DNA of 64,000 nt from Litorimonas cladophorae (GCF_014652455.1 NZ_BMYV01000001.1:496001-560000), one strand, 5' to 3'; shown: positions 9,159 to 18,019, counted from the stretch's first letter. Numbers and translations are program-made. Notes: generated by a model from the letters alone, not told the origin.

Positions 9159-9794
9159 ATGAAGCATCTATCAAACTTAGTCATCGAAATGGGGTTGGGC
9201 GTAGGCCTGCTAGCTGTCTCCGCGTTGGAACAGGCACACGCGACCCCGCAGACGGGTTCCCAATCCATCGTTGAAGACCGGCCCGCTGACGTGTCCGACG
9301 CGAAAGTGGTGATTGCAGATCTGTCTACGCCCAGTGCTGCCGAAATTGAACAGGTCGCTCTTGATCTTTTTGCGTATCAACAAGGAGAGTGGGACTCAAT
9401 TTGGGAAATGTATGATTCGGCGGGCAACCAAACCTCAACATTGGAAGGTAAAGTCGCCTATAGTCCGCTCTTAGGTGACCACACTCAAAAGATGACGAAT
9501 GTGGTTCCGAAACTCAAACACCGCAGCTCGGGTATCCGCGGTTTTAACGCGATCGATAATCAAATCGTCACCTTCAACATGGCCGATAATGGGGTGTATT
9601 GGAAAATGCATCAAGATCCCCTGACGGGTGTTACCCTCTCAGACCCCCACCGCACCGCAGATGGAACGGTGATCCTTCAGCGTTACACGCGACACTCGAT
9701 GAATAAGGACACTTATAAGGTCGTGATGGAAGAGTCCCTTAACTCCGGAAAAACTTGGTTCAAAAGATATGATCAGACGCTAACCCGTAAATAA
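9159..9794 (+). CDS. Hypothetical exported protein
   Basis: A 211-residue protein with a signal peptide (MKHLSN, a hydrophobic core, then AHATPQ), so probably periplasmic. The mature part is one compact domain of alternating polar and hydrophobic strands with conserved-looking GEWDSIWEMYD, TLEGKVAYSPLLG and FKRYDQTLTRK ends. This pattern recalls DUF1579-type beta-barrel lipocalin-like proteins, but I cannot assign a family with confidence. The start at 9159 follows GGAGCGCGGAG at good distance. It stands alone, with a hairpin in its leader and a long gene-free stretch after it. Confidence 0.7.
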   Translation: MKHLSNLVIEMGLGVGLLAVSALEQAHATPQTGSQSIVEDRPADVSDAKVVIADLSTPSAAEIEQVALDLFAYQQGEWDSIWEMYDSAGNQTSTLEGKVAYSPLLGDHTQKMTNVVPKLKHRSSGIRGFNAIDNQIVTFNMADNGVYWKMHQDPLTGVTLSDPHRTADGTVILQRYTRHSMNKDTYKVVMEESLNSGKTWFKRYDQTLTRK

Positions 9795-9960
9795 AATAGC
9801 GACAGGATTTGGGCGATATGGTGGATTTCCAATTCGATCCTTGTTTGTACCTGCCCAGAACCTTCATGAAATGGCAATTCTTAAAAACCTGATCCCCGCT
9901 TTCCATTTTACCTCTATGTTTAAATAGTTCTTTCGGACACGGGACAGGTAGGAGCTCACC

Positions 9961-10019
9961 TAGTGTAATTTGCTGAAAGCAAAATACACACTATGCATTT
10001 TGTCTTCGACAAATTGCAT
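9961..10019. repeat. Two adjoining hairpin-forming inverted repeats
   Basis: The first hairpin (9961-9993) pairs TAGTG with CACTA and TAATTTGC with GCAAAATA around a TGAAA loop, with a mismatch and a 2-base bulge. The second (9993-10019) pairs 11 of 12 bases (ATGCATTTTGTC against GACAAATTGCAT) around a 3-base loop. They share base 9993. There is no T-run after either, so they are not typical terminators. Confidence 0.55.
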
Positions 10020-10405
10020 TGACTGGTTCGGAGGACGGTGGGTCTGAGCGTTTTGGTGTGAGAACCGAAGAGATGCTGGGACTTTTAGAGCGAGCGCACG
10101 ACATTGCGTGTCCGGGTCTGGAAGGCAGGCTCCGACGTGCAACTATGACCAGCCGTTACCGTTCTATCAAAAACCATTGCCGCGTGGCGAGTTGGCATTA
10201 CAACCCAACTCCTGATTTCCGCGTAAAACAAAACTAATACTTTGGTATTCCATCGCGAATATCGACCACGCGGACAGTCCCATTTTCAAGGACTTCGCCT
10301 ATCGGCTGTCTCATCCAGTTGAAACAATAGTTTCAACGGTGGCAGCAAACATTTTCGCATGTCCGCTACTCACACAGAGAACTCGCGCGTCGGCGTCTTG
10401 ACCCT

Positions 10406-10454
10406 GAACCCTGTTCATCCCACGTAGGTACGACACTTAAACAGAACAGGGTTC
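10406..10454 (+). promoter_or_regulatory. Paired GAAC-N3-GTTC sites upstream of MDR gene (putative operator)
   Basis: Two 11-base arms, GAACCCTGTTC at 10406-10416 and GAACAGGGTTC at 10444-10454, are exact reverse complements, and each arm is itself a GAAC-N3-GTTC palindrome. Centres are 38 bases apart. The second arm includes the ribosome site (AGGG) of the gene starting at 10461. The arrangement could be a two-site operator for a dimeric repressor, or an RNA stem that hides the ribosome site. The cognate regulator is not identified. Confidence 0.5.
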
Positions 10455-10460
10455 CTTCGC

Positions 10461-11588
10461 ATGACAACATACCATCAGATGCTCTCCACCGTCACAACTG
10501 ACGGGCTCGAAATGAAATTGGTTGAGCGTGAAATGCCGACGCCAAAAGACAATGAAATCGTCGTCCAAGTTGAAGCGACCCCCATCAATCCTTCTGATCA
10601 CGGTGTTATGTTTGGTTGGGCCGATATTTCTAAGGCGACATCCACGGGCGAGGGTGCAGACCGCGTGTTACGCGCACCGCTGGCCCCTGGTGGATTGTCG
10701 CGCATGAAGGCGCGTCTAGGGCAAGATTTGCCAGTCGGTAATGAAGGCGCAGGCGTAGTGGTCGCGGCCGGTTCCGATGATTACGCGCAATCCCTGATGG
10801 GTAAACGCGTTGCTGTCATGGGCGGCGGCATGTATGCGGGCTATCGCGCCATTCCGGCGATGACTGCGCTTCCCCTGCCAGAGAGCGCAACCTCCAAAGA
10901 TGGCGCATCCTGTTTCGTCAATCCACTAACCGCGCTTTGCTTCGTCGAGACGATGAAGAATGAAGGCCATACAGCGATTGTCCATACCGCGGCCGCGTCA
11001 AACCTTGGCCAAATGCTCAACCGTATCTGTCAGGCAGACGGTATTGAAATCGTCAATGTCGTTCGCAAAAGCGAGCAAGTGGAATTGCTCAAAGACATGG
11101 GCGCAAAATATATCGTGAACTCCAGCGATGATGATTTTCACATGCAGTTGACGGACGCGATCCACGCAACGGGTGCAACGCTCGGGTTTGACGCCATCGG
11201 TGGCGGTGACATGGCCTCCAAGATTTTGACGGCGATGGAAGCTGCAGCAGCGCGTACTCCGGGTGCATATTCGATTTATGGCTCCGTCGCGCACAAGCAA
11301 GTCTATCTCTATGGGAGCTTGGACTTCAGCCCAACAAAATTGGACCGGGCTTACGGTATGGCTTGGGGTGTTGGGGGCTGGTTGCTGCCAAACTTCCTCG
11401 CTAAAGCCGGCATGGAAACAGCTGTACGCTTACGTAAGCGCGTGGCGGCAGAGCTGCACACGACGTTCAAAAGTCACTACACAGACGAGATTTCCCTGTC
11501 TGAAGCTTTGGATGCTGACGTTGTGAAACGGTATAATGCCAAGAAAACAGGTGAAAAGTTCCTGATTAACCCGCAACTTGGGCTCTAA
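10461..11588 (+). CDS. MDR superfamily zinc-binding-type dehydrogenase/quinone or enoyl reductase
   Basis: A 375-residue medium-chain dehydrogenase/reductase. The N-terminal GroES-like domain shows INPSDHG and GNEGAGVVVAAG; the Rossmann domain has a nucleotide-binding stretch around HTAAASNLGQMLNRIC. Classical structural-zinc cysteines are absent, which places it nearer NADPH:quinone or 2-enoyl thioester reductases than alcohol dehydrogenases. It probably reduces an unsaturated ketone, quinone or enoyl thioester with NAD(P)H in the cytoplasm. ATG 10461 is preceded by AGGG inside a large inverted repeat, so expression may be controlled at that site. The DUF2461 gene follows with almost no gap. 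Confidence 0.8.
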   Translation: MTTYHQMLSTVTTDGLEMKLVEREMPTPKDNEIVVQVEATPINPSDHGVMFGWADISKATSTGEGADRVLRAPLAPGGLSRMKARLGQDLPVGNEGAGVVVAAGSDDYAQSLMGKRVAVMGGGMYAGYRAIPAMTALPLPESATSKDGASCFVNPLTALCFVETMKNEGHTAIVHTAAASNLGQMLNRICQADGIEIVNVVRKSEQVELLKDMGAKYIVNSSDDDFHMQLTDAIHATGATLGFDAIGGGDMASKILTAMEAAAARTPGAYSIYGSVAHKQVYLYGSLDFSPTKLDRAYGMAWGVGGWLLPNFLAKAGMETAVRLRKRVAAELHTTFKSHYTDEISLSEALDADVVKRYNAKKTGEKFLINPQLGL

Positions 11589-11589
11589 T

Positions 11590-12270
11590 GTGGGAATTGG
11601 GTTCTCGGCACAAACATTTCAGCTCCTAGAGGGCATTCGCGACAACAATAATCGCGAATGGTTTCACGCCAATAAGGCGGAGATCAAGGAACATTGCCAA
11701 GACCCATTTGCCTTTCTGCTGGTCTGCGCCACGCAGGAATTATCAGATCATTCCGTCCGATTATCGGGCGGAAAACAAACAATGTTTCGGCTAAACCGCG
11801 ATGTGCGTTTCGCCAAAAACAAAGACCCCTATAATTATCACGTCAGCGGAACGCTCACCCGGTCGGGTTTGAAAAACGAGCAGGGCGGTCTAGTCTATCT
11901 CCGCCTCGATCCTTCGGGTGGGCGTTTAGGTGCGGGTTACTTCGGCCTCACCGCAAAACGCATGGGGCCCATCAGAGATCGTATCTTAGAGGACCCTGAT
12001 CGCTTTAAGACGCTTGTCGAAGATCTCGCTAAACATGATTTAGAATTCGGAACCGAAAGCAGCCTGACAAATATGCCACGCGGTTTCACCGATAAAGCGG
12101 ATCACGAATTGGCGTGGGCGCTCCGTATGAAAAACTTCATGGTCACACGTCCGATGAAACGAAACGATTGGAAGGGCGACGGTGTCGTGGAAACTGTCGT
12201 GGATTTCGTCAAAGCTACGACAGCTGTGTTGGAATTTGGGTTAGTCAGCGTGGATAAGCCGAAAGTTTAG
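11590..12270 (+). CDS. DUF2461 family protein
   Basis: A ~226-residue protein matching the DUF2461/TIGR02453 family of unknown function. Visible family features are LLEGIRDNNNREWFHANK at the N-terminus and FRLNRDVRFAKNKDPYNYH in the centre, followed by YLRLDPSGGRLGAGYF. No ATG is available: GTG 11590 directly after the upstream stop is chosen, TTG 11578 overlapping it is possible. Probably translated together with the MDR gene. No catalytic role is known for the family. Confidence 0.82.
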   Translation: MGIGFSAQTFQLLEGIRDNNNREWFHANKAEIKEHCQDPFAFLLVCATQELSDHSVRLSGGKQTMFRLNRDVRFAKNKDPYNYHVSGTLTRSGLKNEQGGLVYLRLDPSGGRLGAGYFGLTAKRMGPIRDRILEDPDRFKTLVEDLAKHDLEFGTESSLTNMPRGFTDKADHELAWALRMKNFMVTRPMKRNDWKGDGVVETVVDFVKATTAVLEFGLVSVDKPKV

Positions 12271-12276
12271 GCCGGT

Positions 12277-12696
12277 CTAAGTCGCGAAGATTTGCGACTC
12301 ATCCTTAAAGCTTTTGAACTCCAGCGCGTTGCCGCTTGGGTCCATGAAGAACATTGTGGCCTGTTCACCGACTTCGCCTTCGAACCGAATATAGGGTTCG
12401 ATAATGAACTCTGTTCCCGCCGCGCGAAGCTTATCAGCTAGCGCTTCCCAGTCGTTCCACTCAAGCACAGCGCCGAAATGACGAACGGGGACGTCTTTCC
12501 CATCCACGGCATTCGTGGGTTCGCTATCATGGGACATATCCGCCAAATGAAAACTTAGTTGATGTCCAAAGAAGTCGTAATCAATCCAACGCTCAGCCTC
12601 GCGGCCTTGTGTGCACCCGAGAAGATCACCGTAGAACGCCCGAGTTGTTTCCTTATCCAGGATGGGGGCCGCCAGATGAAAGACTTTGGCTTTCAT
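12277..12696 (-). CDS. VOC superfamily (glyoxalase/bleomycin resistance-like) protein
   Basis: A 139-residue single vicinal-oxygen-chelate domain. The start [22 protein letters not shown] is a textbook VOC first beta-alpha unit, and [11 protein letters not shown] near the C-terminus supplies the conserved Glu metal ligand. The family includes glyoxalases, extradiol dioxygenases and metal-dependent resistance proteins; the substrate here is unknown. The ATG overlaps the stop of the small membrane protein gene by one base (TAATG), so translation is likely coupled in a GST-membrane protein-VOC operon. Confidence 0.85.
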   Translation of the reverse strand: MKAKVFHLAAPILDKETTRAFYGDLLGCTQGREAERWIDYDFFGHQLSFHLADMSHDSEPTNAVDGKDVPVRHFGAVLEWNDWEALADKLRAAGTEFIIEPYIRFEGEVGEQATMFFMDPSGNALEFKSFKDESQIFAT

Positions 12697-12872
12697 TATC
12701 TTCGCGTCACGTAAATGGCGATTAGACCAACTGTCAATCTAACAAGATCGGCGTCAAAAATTGCCCCTAGTCCAGCAAAGCCCTCAGAAAATCCATTTAC
12801 GCAGTAAAATAGAACATGCAGGAAAACTTGGCCCAGAAGAAGGACCCCAAAAATTCTGATGGCTAAACGCAT
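12696..12872 (-). CDS. Small two-helix membrane protein (58 aa)
   Basis: A short frame of 58 codons, starting [10 protein letters not shown] and ending AIYVTRR, with two hydrophobic stretches (about residues 5-22 and 36-54) that would span the membrane. Evidence that it is real is the arrangement: its ATG overlaps the GST stop (TAATG at 12872) and its TAA overlaps the VOC start (TAATG at 12696). No family recognised. A longer frame reading from 12962 is not favoured because it would run inside the GST gene. Confidence 0.65.
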   Translation of the reverse strand: MRLAIRIFGVLLLGQVFLHVLFYCVNGFSEGFAGLGAIFDADLVRLTVGLIAIYVTRR

Positions 12873-13501
12873 TACTTCGGTCCGTACGCGTATTCGCCGC
12901 CTTTTTCCAAGGCGCGCTGATAGGCCGGCATGGCGTGAATGCGTTCGACATACTCGTTGCAAGCGTCATAGCCTTTCAAGCGTCCGCGCGCTTTCATGGC
13001 TTCCAGTGGGAAGATCATCTGAATATCTGCGCCTGTCATATGGTCGCCCGCGAACCATTTTTTGCTGATCAGGTGATATTCGCAATAGTCCAAAATGCCT
13101 TTGATTTCGGCCATGATCATCGGTTGCAGCGGCGCGGCCGCATCACCAAGATAGCTGGTGTAGAGCGACAGTAGCATGGGCAACATTGCCGAACCTTCGG
13201 CGAAATGCAGGAAGTGAACATAGTCGACATATTCTTGCGTCCCTTTTTCGGGGCGCAGATTATGATCGGCATATTTGTCGAGAAGATAGACGATAATCGC
13301 GCCCGTTTCGGCGACGATCAAACCATCATCTTCTATCACCGGGCTTTTCCCGAGTTGATGGACCGCTTTCAGTTCAGCAGGCGCGCGATTCGTGTCAGGA
13401 TCGCGTGCGTAATGTTTAATTTCATAGTCGACCCCAAGTTCCTCGAGTAACCAAAGAATACGCTGAGAACGGGAATTATTGAGATGGTGTACAATTAACA
13501 T
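12872..13501 (-). CDS. Glutathione S-transferase family protein
   Basis: A 209-residue GST, unrelated in detail to the one at 7427-8059. The thioredoxin-fold domain has NSRSQRILWLLEELG and the ET-gate (VAETGAIIVYLLDKY); the helical domain has TGADIQMIFPLE. ATG 13501 is chosen; an ATG at 13516 in frame is possible. It heads a three-gene unit with the small membrane protein and the VOC protein, each overlapping the next by one base. A role in glutathione-linked detoxification is likely but the substrate is not visible. Confidence 0.87.
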   Translation of the reverse strand: MLIVHHLNNSRSQRILWLLEELGVDYEIKHYARDPDTNRAPAELKAVHQLGKSPVIEDDGLIVAETGAIIVYLLDKYADHNLRPEKGTQEYVDYVHFLHFAEGSAMLPMLLSLYTSYLGDAAAPLQPMIMAEIKGILDYCEYHLISKKWFAGDHMTGADIQMIFPLEAMKARGRLKGYDACNEYVERIHAMPAYQRALEKGGEYAYGPK

Positions 13502-13555
13502 GGCTTGGTGATGCAACCGTACAGGGAAAGGCGCAAGAAGAATTTTTGAATGGGC

Positions 13556-14065
13556 CTAATTCGTTGAATTTATGGCATCCATATCGCTGCCGCTGAAGAC
13601 AATTGACTGCGTGCCATTGGTTGTCGGGACGTTGATGACATTATCAAATCGGGGGCTCAGATCGCGTAAAATTGCGTTCCGCGCTGACCACGTCTGAGGG
13701 AGGGTCGCAAGGGTTCCAGTTTGGTAGATGTAAAGATGCCCACCGCCAACTTCGGCGCCCAGTATCTCTAGCGGGACAAGGACGTCGTCGGCAAAGAGGT
13801 CAAATCGTTTAGAGCTGTAAAGGGCTGCTTGCGCACGTGCGCGTAAGCCCGAAATATCGTTGGATTCAATGATCCCAGCTTTGTGAAGCAGACGTTGCGC
13901 CGCGGAGAGCTGCAGCACGTGAACGACCTCTAGCTGCCCGTCAGCCCGATGCGAGACCTCAGTCTCCACCCGTGGCGCATCATGCGCCGCCGCAGGCGAC
14001 GCAAAGGCGACGGTCGCCATGGCGAGCAGGCTTAGCGCTGCAAAGGTACCACGGCGCGTCAGCAT
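13556..14065 (-). CDS. Small exported protein downstream of M1 peptidase (DUF6702-like)
   Basis: A 169-residue protein with a signal peptide (MLTRRGTFAA, hydrophobic core, SPAAAHDA). The mature domain begins HDAPRVETEVSHRADGQLEVVHVLQL and contains RFDLFADDVLVPLEILGAEVGGGHLYIYQ. Small periplasmic proteins of this pattern (DUF6702) are found next to M1 peptidase genes in other bacteria; the family name is from memory of that pattern and not searched. The ATG directly follows the TAA of the M1 gene, so it is the second gene of that operon and probably works with the peptidase. Confidence 0.7.
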   Translation of the reverse strand: MLTRRGTFAALSLLAMATVAFASPAAAHDAPRVETEVSHRADGQLEVVHVLQLSAAQRLLHKAGIIESNDISGLRARAQAALYSSKRFDLFADDVLVPLEILGAEVGGGHLYIYQTGTLATLPQTWSARNAILRDLSPRFDNVINVPTTNGTQSIVFSGSDMDAINSTN

Positions 14066-16696
14066 TTAACGGCGCTCCAACATGCGCTCGAGGGTTTTGC
14101 GAAGCGTCGACTTTTTGTCTTCTGCCTCATCTTCGTCCTCGGATATGTCGTCCGTTTGCTTCTCTGTTGCGTCCTCTGAGTCGTCCTTAGATTTGGCATC
14201 GCCCATTGGAACAGATTTCGAGTTGGATTCGGCTTCGTCCGATTCTTCCGAATGTAGCTCACGCAACATGTCAGCCATCATAGAGGAGGACGAACTGCTG
14301 GACTTGTACAAATCAATGCGGCTCTGCGAAATACGCTGCGGATATGCATTGTTCGAGAAATCGGCATCTGCCGTTTGGTGGGCGACATCCAGTTCAAACC
14401 CGACGGCGCGACTATCTAGAACGAACAGTTTGGTGACGTTCTTAGCGTTACGACGCCAAATTTCAGCAGGGATCATCTGCTCTTCGGAAGTGCCGTTCTC
14501 ATAACGAATTGTCACAGGCAAAGGCGAAATCAGTCCACCGATGTTTTCGAAGTCGACGAAATATAGGTATTTTCCGTCGTCCATGGCGCGGTCATATGCT
14601 GCCCGCTCCCAATCTTCGAGACCGTCGTAAAATTTCTTGAACTTATTCCGATCTGCGTTCGTGACAGTGAACTTGTCGTTCTCATTGTAGAAATCTTCAA
14701 GATCAGAATAACGCTTCAGGCGAGGGGTAATGCCTTCGTCACGATTACGACGTTGCGTGATATTTTCTGGACGGTTGAGGGCATCTTCTTCGCGCTTAAT
14801 GTCTTTTTCGATATCGGGATCATTTGTGGAAATTTGATACTCGCGCACGCTCGTCAACGCCATGTCGACGTGATCTGTGCCATAGTACCAACCGCGCCAA
14901 AACCAGTCGAGATCGACAGCCGAGGCATCTTCCATTGTCCGGAAGAAATCAGCGGGTGTCGGGCGTTTGAACTTCCAACGGTTGGCATATTCACGGAATG
15001 CAAAATCAAACAGCTCTCGGCCCATAACGGTTTCGCGCAAGACAATCAGGGAGGCCGCAGGCTTGGAGTAGGCGTTAGGACCAAATTGCAAAACGCTATC
15101 GGATTGCGTCATGATTGGCACCTGATTGGAGCTGGTCATGTACGACGGAATTACGTCCAGTGGGTTTTGCATGCCGCGGCTAATCGGGAAATCTTCTTCC
15201 CACTCATATTCGGCCATGTATTCAAGGAAGGAGTTAAGGCCTTCGTCCATCCACGTGTAGCGGCGCTCGTCGCTATTCACGACCATTGGGAAGTAGATAT
15301 GCCCGACTTCATGAATGATAACGCCAATCAGGCCGTATTTAATGTTACGAGAATAAACGACTTCCCCTGACTTTTCGTCCTCCGATGGACGGTACCCGTT
15401 GAACGTAATCATCGGATATTCCATGCCGCCGCGTTCCCATGTATTTACGGATTGGGCGGTTGGATAAGGGTAGTTAAAGGCGAATTTGTTATAGACTTCC
15501 ATAGTGTGGACCACGGCTTGCGTGGAATATTTCGACCAGATGGGGTCGGCTTCCTTTGGGAAGAAGGACATCGCCAAGACTTCCGGATGTTCGGCGTCGT
15601 CCTGTTCAAACTTCATCGCGTCCCAAATATATTTACGGGAAGAAGACCACGCGAAATCGCGAACGTTATCAGCGCTAAATTTCCAGGTTTTCGTTCCACG
15701 GGCCTTGGACTTCTCGTTCTCGGCGGCTTCATCGGGAGTGACAATGTAAATCGGTTCTTCTGTACCTGCATTTTCGAGGCGTTGGCGCTGTTTCGCCGTC
15801 AAGACGTCACGCGGATTTGTTAGCTCACCCGTTGCGGAAACGATGTGATCGCTTGGTACAGTTAAATTGACGTCGTAATCTCCGAACTCGAGAGTAAACT
15901 CACCACGACCTAAGAACTGCTTATTTTGCCACCCCGTGTAATCTGTATAGGCTGCCAGGCGAGGGAACCACTGCGCCATTCCGAAGATGTAATTGTCATC
16001 TTCCTCAAAATATTCGTATCCGCCACGACCCCCGATAGAAACTTCGTCTAGAATGTTATGTTCCCAATCAACTTGGATTGTGATGCTCTCGCCTGTTTCC
16101 AAGGGTTCGGGTAGGTCAATGCGCATCATGGAATCGTTGATGACATAAGGCAAAGCCTTACCATCTTCGTCCATAATAGCTTGAAATTCGAAACCATATT
16201 GACGGTCTTCGAAGGCTTGCTCTTTGCGCAAGGCGAAGAATGAGTAGCGGTCGTCGCCACCTGCGCCGTCACCGCGACGAGATCCAACGGCGGAGGCCGT
16301 TGCAGAACGACGTTCGAGGGAACCATCTTTAAAACGGTTCTGATCCAAGGCTAACCAGATGTAATTGAGTGGGTCGGGAGAGTTGTTTGTGTAGTCAATA
16401 TCGCTTTCGGCAAAGATGCGTCGCTCGTCTTCGTCCAAGCGAATGTCCATCGTATGGCTGGCGCGCTGCTGCCAATATCCTGGGCCTGGCGCACCTGAAG
16501 CGCTGCGGTAAATATTCGGAGACGGGAGTAGGTGATCAAGCTGGCGAAATTTCGCCACTGCGTCCCCTGCCGAACCTGCAGGACCTTCTGCGTTGGTTCC
16601 GTCGTTGGCAAATGCTTGCGTACCGAAAGCTAAAGTCGCGATAGCGCCGATTGTGGTAACACTGGCAAATTTGAGTGCGTTTGTGATGCCGGCCAT
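14066..16696 (-). CDS. Secreted M1 family zinc metallopeptidase
   Basis: An 876-residue exported gluzincin aminopeptidase. A signal peptide covers about residues 1-28 (ends TQAFAND). An N-terminal beta domain precedes the catalytic domain, which shows GGMEYP (the GxMEN-type exopeptidase motif, here with Tyr) and HEVGH-x18-E (HEVGH to MDEGLNSF), giving the three zinc ligands and the catalytic Glu. The last ~60 residues are strongly acidic and serine-rich, then end in basic RKTLERMLERR. GGGAGG precedes ATG 16696. The next gene encodes a small exported partner. Likely cleaves peptides in the periplasm or outside. Confidence 0.9.
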   Translation of the reverse strand: MAGITNALKFASVTTIGAIATLAFGTQAFANDGTNAEGPAGSAGDAVAKFRQLDHLLPSPNIYRSASGAPGPGYWQQRASHTMDIRLDEDERRIFAESDIDYTNNSPDPLNYIWLALDQNRFKDGSLERRSATASAVGSRRGDGAGGDDRYSFFALRKEQAFEDRQYGFEFQAIMDEDGKALPYVINDSMMRIDLPEPLETGESITIQVDWEHNILDEVSIGGRGGYEYFEEDDNYIFGMAQWFPRLAAYTDYTGWQNKQFLGRGEFTLEFGDYDVNLTVPSDHIVSATGELTNPRDVLTAKQRQRLENAGTEEPIYIVTPDEAAENEKSKARGTKTWKFSADNVRDFAWSSSRKYIWDAMKFEQDDAEHPEVLAMSFFPKEADPIWSKYSTQAVVHTMEVYNKFAFNYPYPTAQSVNTWERGGMEYPMITFNGYRPSEDEKSGEVVYSRNIKYGLIGVIIHEVGHIYFPMVVNSDERRYTWMDEGLNSFLEYMAEYEWEEDFPISRGMQNPLDVIPSYMTSSNQVPIMTQSDSVLQFGPNAYSKPAASLIVLRETVMGRELFDFAFREYANRWKFKRPTPADFFRTMEDASAVDLDWFWRGWYYGTDHVDMALTSVREYQISTNDPDIEKDIKREEDALNRPENITQRRNRDEGITPRLKRYSDLEDFYNENDKFTVTNADRNKFKKFYDGLEDWERAAYDRAMDDGKYLYFVDFENIGGLISPLPVTIRYENGTSEEQMIPAEIWRRNAKNVTKLFVLDSRAVGFELDVAHQTADADFSNNAYPQRISQSRIDLYKSSSSSSSMMADMLRELHSEESDEAESNSKSVPMGDAKSKDDSEDATEKQTDDISEDEDEAEDKKSTLRKTLERMLERR

Positions 16697-16807
16697 AGGG
16701 GCCTCCCGAAGTCTTTGAAAAAGTCTGAATTGGACGTAGACCTTGCACATTGCAGAATCCTACTAAATTCCCGTAAAGAGCGAAAAATCTATTCGACTTC
16801 GCGCCCA

Positions 16808-18019
16808 TTACGGCTGAATTGCCGCAGAAGAGCGGTGCCGCTTCATGCGCGCTCGATACGCGGCATCTTGAACTGCCCGTATGGGGTGGGCCCGTCGAAA
16901 AGCGTGACGTCCGTGAATAACATTCTCCCCACTCAGCGAAACGAGTTCTTTCGTCGCGTCTTCCTCATCTATTCGTTGGGCCCAATGCTGGGCTCTGAAG
17001 AGAGGATTGGACATGCATATCGCGATTTCCTTCGCTTTCTGAAGGGACGGTAATCGTTTTTCATATTGATTAGATGCAGTGGCTTCGCGGATGATGCTTT
17101 CACTTCTGTCGAGGTCGAAAAGATCAATCGGAATAGCGGCCTCACGTGGATAGTACCTGTCGTAATCCGGTGCGCCGAAGTAAAACGGAAGGCTTAAAGC
17201 TAAAAAACAGTCCGTCAGCTTTTCTGTATAATGACCTGATTGCACGTGGTTTTCTATCGCAATGTGGTAGCGATAGGCTGACATCGCCTCACACTTGTCC
17301 CGGACCGATTTAAACCCGCGACCATACAGCGATAAGTCGTCGCCCAAGCGTGCTTTGAGGGCCGTCACAAATTCGAGGCGCTTTGCGTGGACGGTATGTT
17401 TCATCGCCTTATTTGACGTTACGGTCGAAAGATTTCGCGTTTTGATGGAGTTATCTCTGCTGAGCTCATCAAGTGTCAGGTGATCGTTTCCTTCCATATC
17501 TCGCCCATAAAACCAGCGAAGCGGAGGCGGATGAGTCTTTTGCAGACGTTGCTGGTAAAGGGTCCGTTGGCGACTGCTGAGCGGATCTGGTGTTGCTGTC
17601 GGTAAGTTACTCACCCTGCATCCTCGCCGATCAAGATAGAAAACTGACTTCCAATCCAATGGCCTGCTGGTCCAAACTTCACCAAATTGGGAGAGGTAAT
17701 TTAGCCCATCAATGCGAATGGAACTAGGTTCGGTTGTAATCAAAAGCGTATGTTTTTTCGGGCAGGTGAGTTTTTCACTTCGCAGAATTTTCCGTTCGCC
17801 GGAAAGTGGCGGCAGGTCCTCATAAACCACTAAAAAGTCGTAATCCCGCTCGTCTGGGTTAAAGATGAAAGCTACGTCCTCGTAACCGCCATTTGGAATG
17901 AGTGACTCCCAAAGCGGTGCCATTCTATCCAATGGCGTTTTACTCAGAAACTTAATTCGTTTTACCAATGCTCTGTGATCCAAGCCGTGGGACGCACGTG
18001 TTTGTAAAGTCTTTTCCAT
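16808..18019 (-). CDS. Glycosyltransferase family 10 (fucosyltransferase)-like protein
   Basis: A 403-residue protein whose C-terminal half holds the GT10 signature: YRYHIAIENHVQSGHYTEKL followed by LSLPFYFGAPDYDRYYP, matching the conserved F.FENS...YVTEK...PVYYG pattern of alpha-1,3-fucosyltransferases. These transfer fucose from GDP-fucose to glycans. The N-terminal half is less conserved. Start ATG 18019 overlaps the upstream glycosyltransferase by 58 bases; a TTG at about 17968 would remove most of the overlap. No GDP-fucose synthesis genes are in the window, so donor supply is unknown. Confidence 0.8.
   Translation of the reverse strand: MEKTLQTRASHGLDHRALVKRIKFLSKTPLDRMAPLWESLIPNGGYEDVAFIFNPDERDYDFLVVYEDLPPLSGERKILRSEKLTCPKKHTLLITTEPSSIRIDGLNYLSQFGEVWTSRPLDWKSVFYLDRRGCRVSNLPTATPDPLSSRQRTLYQQRLQKTHPPPLRWFYGRDMEGNDHLTLDELSRDNSIKTRNLSTVTSNKAMKHTVHAKRLEFVTALKARLGDDLSLYGRGFKSVRDKCEAMSAYRYHIAIENHVQSGHYTEKLTDCFLALSLPFYFGAPDYDRYYPREAAIPIDLFDLDRSESIIREATASNQYEKRLPSLQKAKEIAICMSNPLFRAQHWAQRIDEEDATKELVSLSGENVIHGRHAFRRAHPIRAVQDAAYRARMKRHRSSAAIQP

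Larger units (their letters stand above)
9795..10460. other. Gene-free region of 666 bases with several inverted repeats
   Basis: No convincing gene. Frames of 60-72 codons on both strands start at TTG/GTG-like codons and show no family resemblance. The stretch carries two adjoining hairpins (9961-9993 and 9993-10019), a perfect 8-bp hairpin with a 4-base loop (GTTGAAAC/GTTTCAAC, 10318-10337), and an 11-bp inverted repeat right before the next gene (10406-10454). This density of repeats is unlike other gaps in the window. It may hold a small RNA, a decayed gene, or regulatory sites. Confidence 0.5.

Noticed and set aside
10019-10237. 72-codon frame in the 9.8-10.46 kb gap
   Set aside because: Starts at TTG inside a hairpin, has no ribosome site and resembles no family.
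12872-12962. N-terminal extension of the small membrane protein
   Set aside because: It would read through the GST gene; the TAATG overlap gives a natural start at 12872.
14753-15370. 205-codon plus-strand frame opposite the M1 peptidase
   Set aside because: Lies fully antisense to a well supported gene with no domain or ribosome site; a shadow frame.
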